The translations under genes and the position numbers were made by a program. Of a DNA stretch of 33,462 nucleotides, positions 15,038-22,845 are shown in pieces. The DNA lies in NCBI GenBank assembly GCA_025356435.1, contig JANXSY010000024.1:1-33462 (forward strand), written 5' to 3'. Under the pieces are notes generated by a model. The model had not been told where the DNA came from and searched no databases. It saw only the letters and a list, made by a program, of their open reading frames with translations. Source of the DNA: Isosphaeraceae bacterium (lineage in GTDB: Bacteria; Planctomycetota; Planctomycetia; Isosphaerales; Isosphaeraceae). Position 1 is the first letter of the stretch, and every line of letters begins with the position of its first letter.

Positions 15038-16792
15038 TCAATCGCCCGCCGCCAGTGAGGTCTTGCGACGGAGATCGGGAGTGGCGTGAATGACGCCGCT
15101 CTCGCCATCGACCACGATCGTGTGGGCATCCCCCTGAATTCCGCCGACCCTGATCCGATGGCCTCGTACCCGCAGCTCGTTGCGTGTCTCGGGGCTCCAA
15201 TCCGTCCCTTCGAGCGCGAGAACGTCTGGAAACCAGGGGTGGTGCGAACGAGGAGAATCGACGGCAGCTCGTGGACTCATGCCAAATTCCAGCACGTTCA
15301 GGATGACCCAGAGGGTTGTGTTTGGGATCGTCCGACCTCCTGGAGAGCCGGTGACAAGCCGCACCTTGCCCTCTTTCAAGACGATCGTAGGCGACTGAGA
15401 ACTGAGCATCCGCTTCCTGGGGGCGATGACATTCGGCGGGGTGCCGATCCGCCCGGCGGTGTCGGTTCGGCTTGGAATAAGATTGAAGTCGCCCATCTCG
15501 TTATTCAGGAGGAATCCCGCGCCGGGGACGACCGACTTGCAGCCGTAGCCTTCTTCCAGCGTGTACGTGAGGGCGACGGCGTTTCCCTCGGAGTCGATCG
15601 TCGAGAGGTGGGTGGTGTGCGACGCCTCGGGCTGGTCGATCGGAAAGGGGGCAAGAGTCGCGCTCGGGGTTGCCCGGTCGGTGATCGAGCGGGCGAGCGA
15701 GTCGGCGTGCGGCTTCGAGATCAGGAGATCGACGGGAACTTTAATGAAATCCGGGTCGGCGATCTCAGTGGCACGCGTGTAGAAGCCTCGCCTCATCGCC
15801 TCGGTAACGCGATGGATCGTGCGAGGAGACCTCGGGCCGTCGGCACGGAGGTCGTAGCGTTCGAGGATGTTGAGCATCTGCACGACCAGGATGCCACCAG
15901 AGGCCGGAGGACCCATGCCGTAGATGTCAAACCCGCGAAAGGTCCCATGGATCGCCGGGCGTTCGACGGCGTGGTAGGAGGCCAGATCCTCAAGGTTGAT
16001 GAGCCCACCAGACCGTGTGCAATGGTCGGCGATGAGGCGTGCTGTCTCCCCGGTGTAGAACTCGTCAGGACCATTCAAGGCGATCCGCTGCAAGGTCTGG
16101 GCGAGGTCGGGCTGGACGAGCCTGTCACCAGGATTCCAGGGTTTGCCGTCCGCCTTGCGGTAGGCGGAGACCGATGCGGCGAAGTGAGCGAGCCTATCAG
16201 CTTGGGGACCGAGGTCTTCGGGAACGTCGGCGTGCTCGACCCGCGACGGGTCAAAGAGCTGGGCATTCAAGCCACGGGCGAGGGGCGGCGAGACCGAAAA
16301 TCCCTCGCTCGCCAGACGGATCGCCGGTCGGAGCAGCGTCGCCCACTCGGCGCGTCCAAGACGCTTGTGGGCGAGTGCGAGGCCCCGGACTGTGCCTGGC
16401 ACGCCGCTAGCGCGAGGCCCCGCGCGATGGTCCGGCGTCGGCTTGCCGTTGGGTCCGAGGTACATCTTGAGCGTGGACGCCTTGGGGGCTGTCTCGCGGA
16501 AGTCAATCGTGACGATTTCCTTGGAGTTCGCCTTGTAGGCCACGATGAACCCGCCGCCTCCGAGGTTGCCTGCGGCAGGGTGGGTGACGGCAAGTGCGAA
16601 CGCCGTAGCGATCGCCGCATCAGTCGCATTTCCGCCCGCCCGCAGGACGTCGCGACCCGCCTCGGAGGCGTCTCCCTGCTGTGAGACCACGGCATGGCGG
16701 CGATAATCCTCCCCCGGTGCCTCCGAGGGCCAGACTGCGAACGAGGTGAGTAAGACCAGCGGTCCAAGAATCCTCTGTAGTCTTGCTCTCAT
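15038..16792 (-). CDS. ggt: Gamma-glutamyltransferase (glutathione hydrolase) precursor
   Basis: A 584-residue N-terminal-nucleophile hydrolase made as one chain and self-cleaved. A signal peptide (MRARLQRILGPLVLLTSFAV) is followed by the large-subunit signatures AVTHPAAGNLGGGGFIV and TIDFRETAP. The autoprocessing site is before Thr393 in SHTTHLSTIDSEGNAVALTYTLE, equivalent to Thr391 of the E. coli enzyme, and the small subunit contains GAGFLLNNEMGDFN and SQSPTIV. The enzyme acts outside the cytoplasm on glutathione and other gamma-glutamyl compounds. AGGAGG precedes the ATG. It is divergent from the SDR gene, with a 176-base intergenic region between them. Confidence 0.95.
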   Translation of the reverse strand: MRARLQRILGPLVLLTSFAVWPSEAPGEDYRRHAVVSQQGDASEAGRDVLRAGGNATDAAIATAFALAVTHPAAGNLGGGGFIVAYKANSKEIVTIDFRETAPKASTLKMYLGPNGKPTPDHRAGPRASGVPGTVRGLALAHKRLGRAEWATLLRPAIRLASEGFSVSPPLARGLNAQLFDPSRVEHADVPEDLGPQADRLAHFAASVSAYRKADGKPWNPGDRLVQPDLAQTLQRIALNGPDEFYTGETARLIADHCTRSGGLINLEDLASYHAVERPAIHGTFRGFDIYGMGPPASGGILVVQMLNILERYDLRADGPRSPRTIHRVTEAMRRGFYTRATEIADPDFIKVPVDLLISKPHADSLARSITDRATPSATLAPFPIDQPEASHTTHLSTIDSEGNAVALTYTLEEGYGCKSVVPGAGFLLNNEMGDFNLIPSRTDTAGRIGTPPNVIAPRKRMLSSQSPTIVLKEGKVRLVTGSPGGRTIPNTTLWVILNVLEFGMSPRAAVDSPRSHHPWFPDVLALEGTDWSPETRNELRVRGHRIRVGGIQGDAHTIVVDGESGVIHATPDLRRKTSLAAGD

Positions 16793-16968
16793 CGTTGGAT
16801 CCTCCTATATCACTGGAGTGGAAGAAGCGGATCATCGTAACAGGAGGCTTTCGAGGGGAGAACATAGCGAGGATTGTCGGCCGATCCATGCACAGCCCTT
16901 GGAGACGAGGGACGAGTGCGTTAGTCTGTGGCAAGGCGATTCTGTTGGCGATTCACGAGGGGACGGGC

Positions 16969-17730
16969 ATGAGCGTCTTGGATCGATTTCGGCTTGACGG
17001 CAAGGTTGCAATTGTCACCGGAGGGTCGCGAGGCCTGGGCAAGGTGATCGCCAATGCCCTGGCCGAGGCGGGGGCATCGGTCGTCGTCACGGCCCGATCG
17101 ATCGAGGCGGCCGAAGCGGCGGCGAAGTCGATCACGGCCTCGAAGACGCTCGGCCTGGCGGTCGAGGTGACGAGCGCAATCGAAGTCGAGGCGATGGTCA
17201 CGCGAACCATCGAAGTCTTCGGGCGTGTCGATATCCTCGTCAATAACGCGGGGATCAACATCCGTGGCCCGATCGAGACCTTGAAGGAAGACGACTGGGA
17301 CGCGGTGATCGACACCAACCTCAAAGGCCCGTGGCTCTGCTGTCGCGCGGTGGCCGCCCTCTTCAAGAACCAGGGTTCGGGACGGGTCATCAATGTGTCG
17401 AGCATGCTCGGCGAGGTCAGCCTTCCCGATCGCTCGCCTTATGCGTCGAGCAAAGGCGGGCTCACCCTGATGACCAAGACCCTCGCGCTCGAATGGGCGA
17501 AATATGGGGTGACAATCAACGCCCTCTGCCCCGGCCCGTTCATGACTGAGATCAATACCGCGCTCCTGAGCGATCCGGTCGTCAATGCGACGATGGTGGC
17601 GAAGATCCCCCTCGGCCGCTGGGGAGACCCTGCCGAGTTGGGTCCGGCCGCCGTTTTCTTGGCCTCTGACGCGTCCAGCTTCATGACCGGGGCGACGTTA
17701 TTTATCGATGGCGGCTATACCGCCCAGTGA
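16969..17730 (+). CDS. Short-chain dehydrogenase/reductase (SDR)
   Basis: A 253-residue classical SDR. The NAD(P)-binding motif is VTGGSRGLG (about 17-25), NNAG follows in mid-protein, and the catalytic Tyr158-x3-Lys162 sits in YASSKGG with the Ser in NVSSMLG. The opening FRLDGKVAIVTGG and the end GATLFIDGGYTAQ resemble gluconate 5-dehydrogenase or FabG-like sugar/alcohol dehydrogenases. The ATG at 16969 has GAGGGG upstream and gives the usual family length. The frame open to 16783 would add 62 unusual residues and is rejected. argJ follows after 32 bases. The substrate cannot be fixed from sequence. Confidence 0.9.
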   Translation: MSVLDRFRLDGKVAIVTGGSRGLGKVIANALAEAGASVVVTARSIEAAEAAAKSITASKTLGLAVEVTSAIEVEAMVTRTIEVFGRVDILVNNAGINIRGPIETLKEDDWDAVIDTNLKGPWLCCRAVAALFKNQGSGRVINVSSMLGEVSLPDRSPYASSKGGLTLMTKTLALEWAKYGVTINALCPGPFMTEINTALLSDPVVNATMVAKIPLGRWGDPAELGPAAVFLASDASSFMTGATLFIDGGYTAQ

Positions 17731-17762
17731 CATCCGCCCCCTTCACGACCCGGAGTCTGACC

Positions 17763-18965
17763 GTGAGTGCTGTTCAGCCCCTTTTCATCCCCCGAGGCTT
17801 TCGGGCGTCGGCCGTGCGGGCGGGGATCAAGCCGTCGGGCAACCTGGACCTTGCTCTGCTCGTGTCTGACGGACCTTGCTCGGCGGCGGGGACGTTCACC
17901 ACGAATCAAGTCTGTGCGGCCCCCGTCCGGTGGGACAAGGCCCTGCTCCCTTCGGCGGAGGTCCGGGCGATCGTCGTCAACGCCGGCAACGCCAATGCCG
18001 CGACCGGTGCCCAGGGGTTGGCCAATGCCGAAGCGACCGCCGTTGCGTTGGCTCATCTGATCGGCTGCGATCCGAAAGGGGTGCTCGTCGCCTCCACCGG
18101 GATCATCGGCCATCAGTTGCCGATGGAGAAGGTTCAAGCGGGGGTCGAGAGGGCCTATACAGAGCTTTCTCACTCGGAGTCGAGCTTTCGAGCGGCCTCG
18201 GATGCGATCCTCACGACCGACACCCATCCCAAAGTGGTCACTCGAAAGTTCGCCGTAGGTGACTTGGATGTCCGTCTCCTTGGCCTCTGCAAGGGTGCGG
18301 CGATGATCGGGCCACGCATGGCCACAATGCTCGGCTTTTTCCTGACCGATGCCGCAGTCGACCCGGACGACCTTCAGGCGATCCTCAAGGAGTCGGTCGA
18401 CGTCTCCTTCAACTGCATCTCGGTGGAGGGGCACGAGAGCACGAACGACACAGTCCTGCTCCTCGCCAGCGGAGAGGGGGGCGGGGCCGTGCTCAAGGGC
18501 GGCGACCTGGCCACCTTCGCGGATCAGGTCAAGGCGGCCTGTATCGACCTGGCAAAGATGATCCCGGGCGACGGCGAAGGGGCGACGCACACGATCACGA
18601 TCGACGTCGAAGGGGCGCGAAGCCGCGACGAAGCCCGCACCATCGCCCGATCCGTGGCCGACAGCGCTCTCGTCAAAACGGCGATTCACGGGGCTGACCC
18701 CAATTGGGGGCGGATCGTGTCGGCCGCCGGATACAGCGGAGTCGACTTCAACGAGCCTGAGCTTTCACTCTGGCTCAACGGTACGCCCCTCTATCGCGAC
18801 GGAACGCCTGTCGCCTTCGATACCCAAGCTGTCTCGAACGACCTCAAGAACCATCGCGAGACTTCGATCCGTCTCGTCCTGACGCATGGTTCGGCGTCGA
18901 TCCGTTTCTGGACGTGCGACCTCACAGCCGAATATGTACGGCTCAATGCCGACTACACGACTTGA
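17763..18965 (+). CDS. argJ: Arginine biosynthesis bifunctional protein ArgJ
   Basis: Ornithine acetyltransferase, possibly also N-acetylglutamate synthase, of the cyclic arginine pathway (400 residues). The precursor self-cleaves before Thr188 in KGAAMIGPRMATMLGFFL. Other family blocks are GFRASAVRAGIKPSGNLDLAL, NAGNANAATGAQG, ASTGIIGHQLP and ADPNWGRIVSAAGYSG. I choose the GTG at 17763, with GGAG seven bases upstream and the family-like N-terminus. A GTG at 17727 overlapping the SDR stop is possible and would add 12 residues. Cotranscription with the SDR gene is likely from spacing, but no functional link is evident. No other arg genes are in the window. Confidence 0.95.
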   Translation: MSAVQPLFIPRGFRASAVRAGIKPSGNLDLALLVSDGPCSAAGTFTTNQVCAAPVRWDKALLPSAEVRAIVVNAGNANAATGAQGLANAEATAVALAHLIGCDPKGVLVASTGIIGHQLPMEKVQAGVERAYTELSHSESSFRAASDAILTTDTHPKVVTRKFAVGDLDVRLLGLCKGAAMIGPRMATMLGFFLTDAAVDPDDLQAILKESVDVSFNCISVEGHESTNDTVLLLASGEGGGAVLKGGDLATFADQVKAACIDLAKMIPGDGEGATHTITIDVEGARSRDEARTIARSVADSALVKTAIHGADPNWGRIVSAAGYSGVDFNEPELSLWLNGTPLYRDGTPVAFDTQAVSNDLKNHRETSIRLVLTHGSASIRFWTCDLTAEYVRLNADYTT

Positions 18966-19145
18966 GTGGCGATAGGCAAGCATGTATGCATTTCGGAATC
19001 GGGCTTGCCAAGTGGGAATAGAATCTCTTGGCGAGTTCCCGACGCCACCGATCTACAACAAGCCTTTGTCGGCTGCCCAGTCCTCGCTGTCGATCGTCTA
19101 AGCCGGGCTTGATCAATAGCGGCCGATGAGCCTGCCAACGTCAAA

Positions 19146-19688
19146 TCAGGTGTTGTCAGGCTTCTTTAGCGTTGCCGCGATCGGCCGTAGGACGGCCAGC
19201 ATAGTGTTCAGGTGGGCGAGACGAGGGCCGAATCGGTCGACAAAGTCGCTGAGAGTAAAGTCACCCTCGACAAGGTTCTCGTGGTGCTCGTCAACGTAAT
19301 TCGCCAGGTCTCCCATGAGGGCGGCGTGGACGCTTTCGAGCTGGCCTAGGGCCGACTTACAATGATCAACCACGCCTTCGTGGCTATTCTGCCAGCGTTC
19401 CAGCTCGGCGATCTGCCGGGAGCGCTGGTCGCGGCCGAGTTGGGTCGCTTCGCGAGCGAGTTCGAGCTGCTGCCGCTGGTTTTCGAGGACCTGCCGCTGC
19501 ACATCGAGGGTCTGCGACTGGAGCGAGATCAGGGCATGGAGCAGGACGACTGGGTCGCTCGTCGTAGGGGTCACGGGGATGGGGTTTTGACCCGTCGGCG
19601 AGACTTCCATTCGATAAGTCCAGGACGATGGCGGGTTTTCGCGTGACGACACCCCGGCCTCCTCATCGTTGGGCCCATTTTTCAGCAT
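19146..19688 (-). CDS. Coiled-coil protein of unknown function
   Basis: A 180-residue protein without signal peptide or membrane segment. After a Pro-rich N-terminus comes a Gln/Glu/Leu-rich helix (about residues 48-100, LISLQSQTLDVQRQVLENQR and onward) with heptad spacing, so probably a coiled coil. A C-terminal region follows with GDFTLSDFVDRFGPRLAHLN. The helical segment followed by a compact domain looks like a lineage-specific planctomycete family to me, but I cannot name a function. The ATG at 19688 has AAGGGTG upstream and a TATAAT element close by, so it is probably a single transcription unit. Base composition matches its neighbours. Confidence 0.7.
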   Translation of the reverse strand: MLKNGPNDEEAGVSSRENPPSSWTYRMEVSPTGQNPIPVTPTTSDPVVLLHALISLQSQTLDVQRQVLENQRQQLELAREATQLGRDQRSRQIAELERWQNSHEGVVDHCKSALGQLESVHAALMGDLANYVDEHHENLVEGDFTLSDFVDRFGPRLAHLNTMLAVLRPIAATLKKPDNT

Positions 19689-19705
19689 GGTGAAAGCACC
19701 CTTAA

Positions 19706-19711
19706 ATTATA
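19706..19711 (-). promoter_or_regulatory. TATAAT -10 element for coiled-coil gene
   Basis: A perfect TATAAT on the minus strand lies 17 bases before the ATG of the coiled-coil gene. The -35 region at the expected distance is poor, so this is either a weak or activator-dependent promoter. The leader would be very short. Confidence 0.4.
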
Positions 19712-19724
19712 CGGCAGGAAGTCG

Positions 19725-19766
19725 GACGGGGACAGGTCTACGAGTATTGCGTATCCCTGCCCCGTC
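19725..19766 (-). terminator. Hairpin after larB-nnrD operon
   Basis: GACGGGG pairs with CCCCGTC and, after a single bulged A, CAGG pairs with CCTG around an 19-base loop. It lies 30 bases downstream of the nnrD stop. No T-run follows. Confidence 0.5.
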
Positions 19767-19796
19767 GAAACGTCCTCAAAAACAGCGCGAAGGAGT

Positions 19797-20663
19797 TTAA
19801 TAATCGAGATGGACGAATGTGTCAGCGAGTGAGTCCACAATGTCTCCCGCGATCATCCCGACCTCGCCGTTCTGATCCTTGGCGATGTCGCCAGCCAAGC
19901 CGTGTGCATATGTGCCAACACAGGCGGCCTCGAACGCGGGAAGGCCCTGACCCATCATCGCGGCGATGACCCCGGTGAGCACGTCTCCCGACCCGCTAGT
20001 CGCCATGCCCGGATTGCCGGTCGTGTTGACGTAAACCCTTTCACCATCAGTGACAATCGTCCCAGTCCCCTTAAGGGCGATGACGACATTATGGTCACGA
20101 GCGAAGGCAGCGGCGAGCGCCTCGCGGTCAGCCTGAACTTCGGCTACGGTCTTCCCGATCAGCCGGGCGAATTCGGCCGGATGGGGGGTGAGAACGAGCG
20201 GAGTGGGCGAGTTCAAGACTTCGAGATGGCCCACCAAAGCGTTCAGCGCATCGGCATCGAGAACGGTCGGAAGCTTCAAGGTGCCGACGACCCACTGGAT
20301 GAGTGACTTGATATCGTCAGACTGACCAAGTCCCGGCCCAATGGCGACGATCGTTGCCTTCTCCGCCAGCTTTTCGAGGTAACGGCGAGCCTCGGCGAAA
20401 GCAATCTTGCCTTCGTCATCCTGGGGCAGGGGCCAGGTCATGTAGGAGGGCTCGTATTGCGCAATTGTCGGTTGAACTTCGATCGGCGAGGCGATCACCA
20501 CGCGACCTGCCCCCGACCGAAGCGCGGAGGCACCGACCAGCGCCGCAGCGCCGGCCATCCCTCTGCTTCCGGCGATGACGAGGATCGAGCCGAACATGCC
20601 TTTATTGCTGTCGGCGGAGCGTTTGGCGAGACGAGGCGGCATCTCAATGCGTCGCAGGGCCAT
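19797..20663 (-). CDS. nnrD: ADP/ATP-dependent NAD(P)H-hydrate dehydratase
   Basis: A 288-residue stand-alone ribokinase-like dehydratase that repairs damaged NADHX and NADPHX. Family blocks are KGMFGSILVIAGSRGMAGAA, VAIGPGLGQS, VLDADALNAL, LTPHPAEFARLIG and the nucleotide-binding GNPGMATSGSGDVLTG. The epimerase half found in fused NnrD proteins is absent, so an NnrE must be encoded elsewhere. The ATG at 20663 has GGAG nine bases upstream and overlaps the end of larB by 20 bases. A start at 20642 would avoid the overlap but has no ribosome-binding site. The two genes are probably one operon ended by the hairpin at 19725-19766. Confidence 0.94.
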   Translation of the reverse strand: MALRRIEMPPRLAKRSADSNKGMFGSILVIAGSRGMAGAAALVGASALRSGAGRVVIASPIEVQPTIAQYEPSYMTWPLPQDDEGKIAFAEARRYLEKLAEKATIVAIGPGLGQSDDIKSLIQWVVGTLKLPTVLDADALNALVGHLEVLNSPTPLVLTPHPAEFARLIGKTVAEVQADREALAAAFARDHNVVIALKGTGTIVTDGERVYVNTTGNPGMATSGSGDVLTGVIAAMMGQGLPAFEAACVGTYAHGLAGDIAKDQNGEVGMIAGDIVDSLADTFVHLDY

Positions 20664-21468
20664 GGGCGGATTCTCCAGAGGATTGCGTATCTTTCGCCGA
20701 CGCCCGCGCCTGACCGGCGCGGCGGGCGATCAGGCCCGCGACATGGCCGCCGTTGAAACCGGCGTCTATATTCGTCGTGACTACGTTCGAGGAACAGCTA
20801 TTGAGCATGCCGAGTAGAGCGGCAAGCCCTCCGAAATTCGCGCCGTAACCGATGCTGGTCGGCACCGCGATGACTGGACAATCGACAAGTCCACCGACAA
20901 CGCTCGGCAGGGCACCCTCCATACCCGCAACAACGACCAGCGCATCGGCCCCCGAGAAGGACGATATCCGGTTGAAGAGCCGATGGATGCCCGCGACGCC
21001 GACGTCAGCGATGAGTGTGACCTCGCAGCCCCAAGCCTCGGCCGTCACCCGCGCCTCTTCGGCAACAGGCAGGTCGCTGGTGCCGGCGGTGATGACGACC
21101 ACCCGTCCGAGCTTCGGCCCGTCGTCATCCGGCCCTTTGACCCGAAACGTCCGCGAGACCGGGTTATGGACGCCCTGGGGATAAGCCGCGAGCAGGGCTG
21201 AACCCGTCTCTGCGCTGATCCGGGTCGCCAGGCCGCCGAGCCCGTGGCGGATCATCGTGCCGAGGATCTGGACAACCTGCTCGGTCGTCTTACCCTGACC
21301 GAAGATCACCTCGGGGAAGCCGCACCGAACCTTGCGATGGAGGTCAATCGTGGCAAACCCCCCCGTCTCTTCGAGGACTGGGGTGCGAAGCCTGAGCGCG
21401 GCATCGGCGGGGGAGAGAGTCCCGAGGCTTACCGCCTCGAGCATCCGCGTCAGGTCATGTGAGTCCAT
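20644..21468 (-). CDS. larB: Nickel-pincer cofactor biosynthesis protein LarB
   Basis: A 274-residue LarB, which carboxylates and hydrolyses nicotinic acid adenine dinucleotide to pyridinium-3,5-biscarboxylate mononucleotide, the first step of the nickel-pincer nucleotide cofactor of lactate racemase and related enzymes. Visible blocks are DLHRKVRCGFPEVIFGQGKT, the PurE-like TAGTSDLPVAEEA, GMEGALPSVVGGLVD and SIGYGANFGG. The ATG at 21468 has AGGA six bases upstream, and a longer frame to 21552 is rejected. No larC, larE or larA-like gene is in the window. The operon partner nnrD also works on nicotinamide nucleotides. The upstream region is an unusual repeat array. Confidence 0.94.
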   Translation of the reverse strand: MDSHDLTRMLEAVSLGTLSPADAALRLRTPVLEETGGFATIDLHRKVRCGFPEVIFGQGKTTEQVVQILGTMIRHGLGGLATRISAETGSALLAAYPQGVHNPVSRTFRVKGPDDDGPKLGRVVVITAGTSDLPVAEEARVTAEAWGCEVTLIADVGVAGIHRLFNRISSFSGADALVVVAGMEGALPSVVGGLVDCPVIAVPTSIGYGANFGGLAALLGMLNSCSSNVVTTNIDAGFNGGHVAGLIARRAGQARASAKDTQSSGESAHGPATH

Positions 21469-22845
21469 GTCAGTTCCTGGTGCCTTTCGCGAATCCGGAC
21501 ATTGATTGTAACTTGTCGACGACCTCAGCGACAGGCTTCGACCGAGAAGCAATAGGCGATTACGGTCGCCTTGATGCCGAGAATCGAGAAACCCTCACGG
21601 ACGGGCATCGTTGGGTTCGTTTGGCGCGGCACGACTCTGCAGGTCAGTCGGTTTGTTTCGTTCGACTGTCATCATGGCCATCATTGGGTTCGTTCGGCGC
21701 GAATCGAGGGGGAGACGCACGTTGGGTTCGTTTGGTCAAACAGACCCCGAAGCCTTGGTTGGGTTTGTTTGGAGAAAGCCGAGCAAAAATCGACGATGGG
21801 CCGGTTGCTCAGGGTTCGCTGGGTTTGATTGGTAGGTTCTCAATCCAGGACCGTTGGCTTCGTTTGGCGCGGTTGCCTTCGACCCCCTGCATGGGTATCG
21901 CTGGGTTTGATTGGTGCGGCACAGCCCCGAGGGGCGTTGGGTTCGTTTGGTTTCACGGTCATCATGGCCATTGTTGTGTTGCTCTGAAAGTCTTAATTCT
22001 GGGTGATCTGCACAATCTGAGGAATGCCTGGTAATTACTGGGCACATGCATCGATCTGGTGCTTCTTTATGGGGTCGGGTGTCCCAAGGGCACAGGAAAA
22101 ATTCGTTCGGCGAGAATCGAGCAGGAGACGCAGAAATTGGGATCGTTTGGCCAAGGTGACCCCGACGCTTTGGTGGTTTCCCAATCCAGGGCCGTGGGTT
22201 CTTTCGGTGCGGTCGCCATCGAGTTTCCGAAGGCGAACCGGTCGATAATCGCTCCAGTTGAGAATTGCGTGCATCCATAAATTGCCTGTATTTTCCGTCT
22301 TGCGATGGGTTCGTTCGGATGGCTGGTTTTTCACGAGTCGCGAAGTCGAGCAGTACGAACTGCGAAAGATCCACCGGCCGTACGGCCCGCCGAAGTTCAC
22401 CCTGGAATCATCCTGAATTTGGCCAGCCACGTTCCGTAAATCGGAGACGCTTCGTAACTGGTCGATCACTTGATTCTGGAGATCGTTTCGCCGTCTCGAA
22501 CCACCGCAGCTTGAGCCCTTCCCGTCCAGTTCCGAAGAGGCGAAATCGTGTAAGTCATGGCTGAAGCATGGGTTCGACTGCGATGGTACGTTCCCGACCC
22601 CCCATGAGGCGACATGTCTACCGGATCGATGTCGCACCAGAGCTAGGATCGGGTGCATCCCTCGTCCGAGCGATATACCGGATTTGAAAGCGACATCGCG
22701 ATCGCGACGAGGTCGGCTGCCCGCCGGGTTCACTACCTTTCCTCCGAAGGCGACCCCGTGCTAGAGTGATTGCAACCGGTCCCGACTCACATCTCCTGCT
22801 AGATTATCGGCCAGACGACCGGGAGTGGTCGGGGAGAGAACCTCG
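21469..22845. other. Large gene-free region carrying a degenerate repeat array
   Basis: About 1.38 kb between the divergent larB and the YfaP-like gene. Open frames here have no family-like features, and their translations consist of the repeat read in several frames. The left half holds the repeat array, while 22319-22845 shows no clear repeat and must contain the promoter of the gene at 22846. No tRNA or transposase remnant is visible. The composition is richer in T and G on the plus strand than in neighbouring coding DNA. Confidence 0.75.
21611..22318 (+). repeat. Degenerate array of a 14-base TTGGGTTCGTTTGG core
   Basis: Copies or variants of the core start at 21611, 21648 (poor), 21684, 21722, 21759, 21819, 21854, 21901, 21937, 22137, 22194 (poor) and 22305, and a truncated one ends at 22110. 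Steps in the best part are 37, 36, 38 and 37 bases. Two copies (21819, 21901) share an identical variant, CTGGGTTTGATTGG. A second word, GTCATCATGGCCAT, occurs identically at 21668 and 21958. Segments 21689-21761 and 21841-21882 recur with substitutions at 22102-22176 and 22182-22222. All copies are in the same orientation. Phase shifts and variable linkers argue against a protein-coding repeat. Confidence 0.8.

Noticed and set aside
15086..16684. 532-codon open frame opposite ggt
   Set aside because: It is fully antisense to a clear gamma-glutamyltransferase and has an Arg/Gly-rich, unstructured composition typical of GC-rich shadow frames.
21459..22034. Open frame of 191 codons across the repeat array
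   Set aside because: Its translation is the DNA repeat read in shifting phases (Trp-Val-Arg-Leu, Gly-Ser-Phe-Gly and so on), it begins inside larB, and no family features appear.
21611..22318. CRISPR-like array because of the 36-38 base periodicity
   Set aside because: The repeats are only about 14 bases, degenerate and irregularly spaced, the linkers are themselves related, and no cas gene is present.
22571..22590. GGTTCGACTGC-like T-arm suggesting a tRNA
   Set aside because: No matching acceptor stem, anticodon arm or D-arm could be formed around it.
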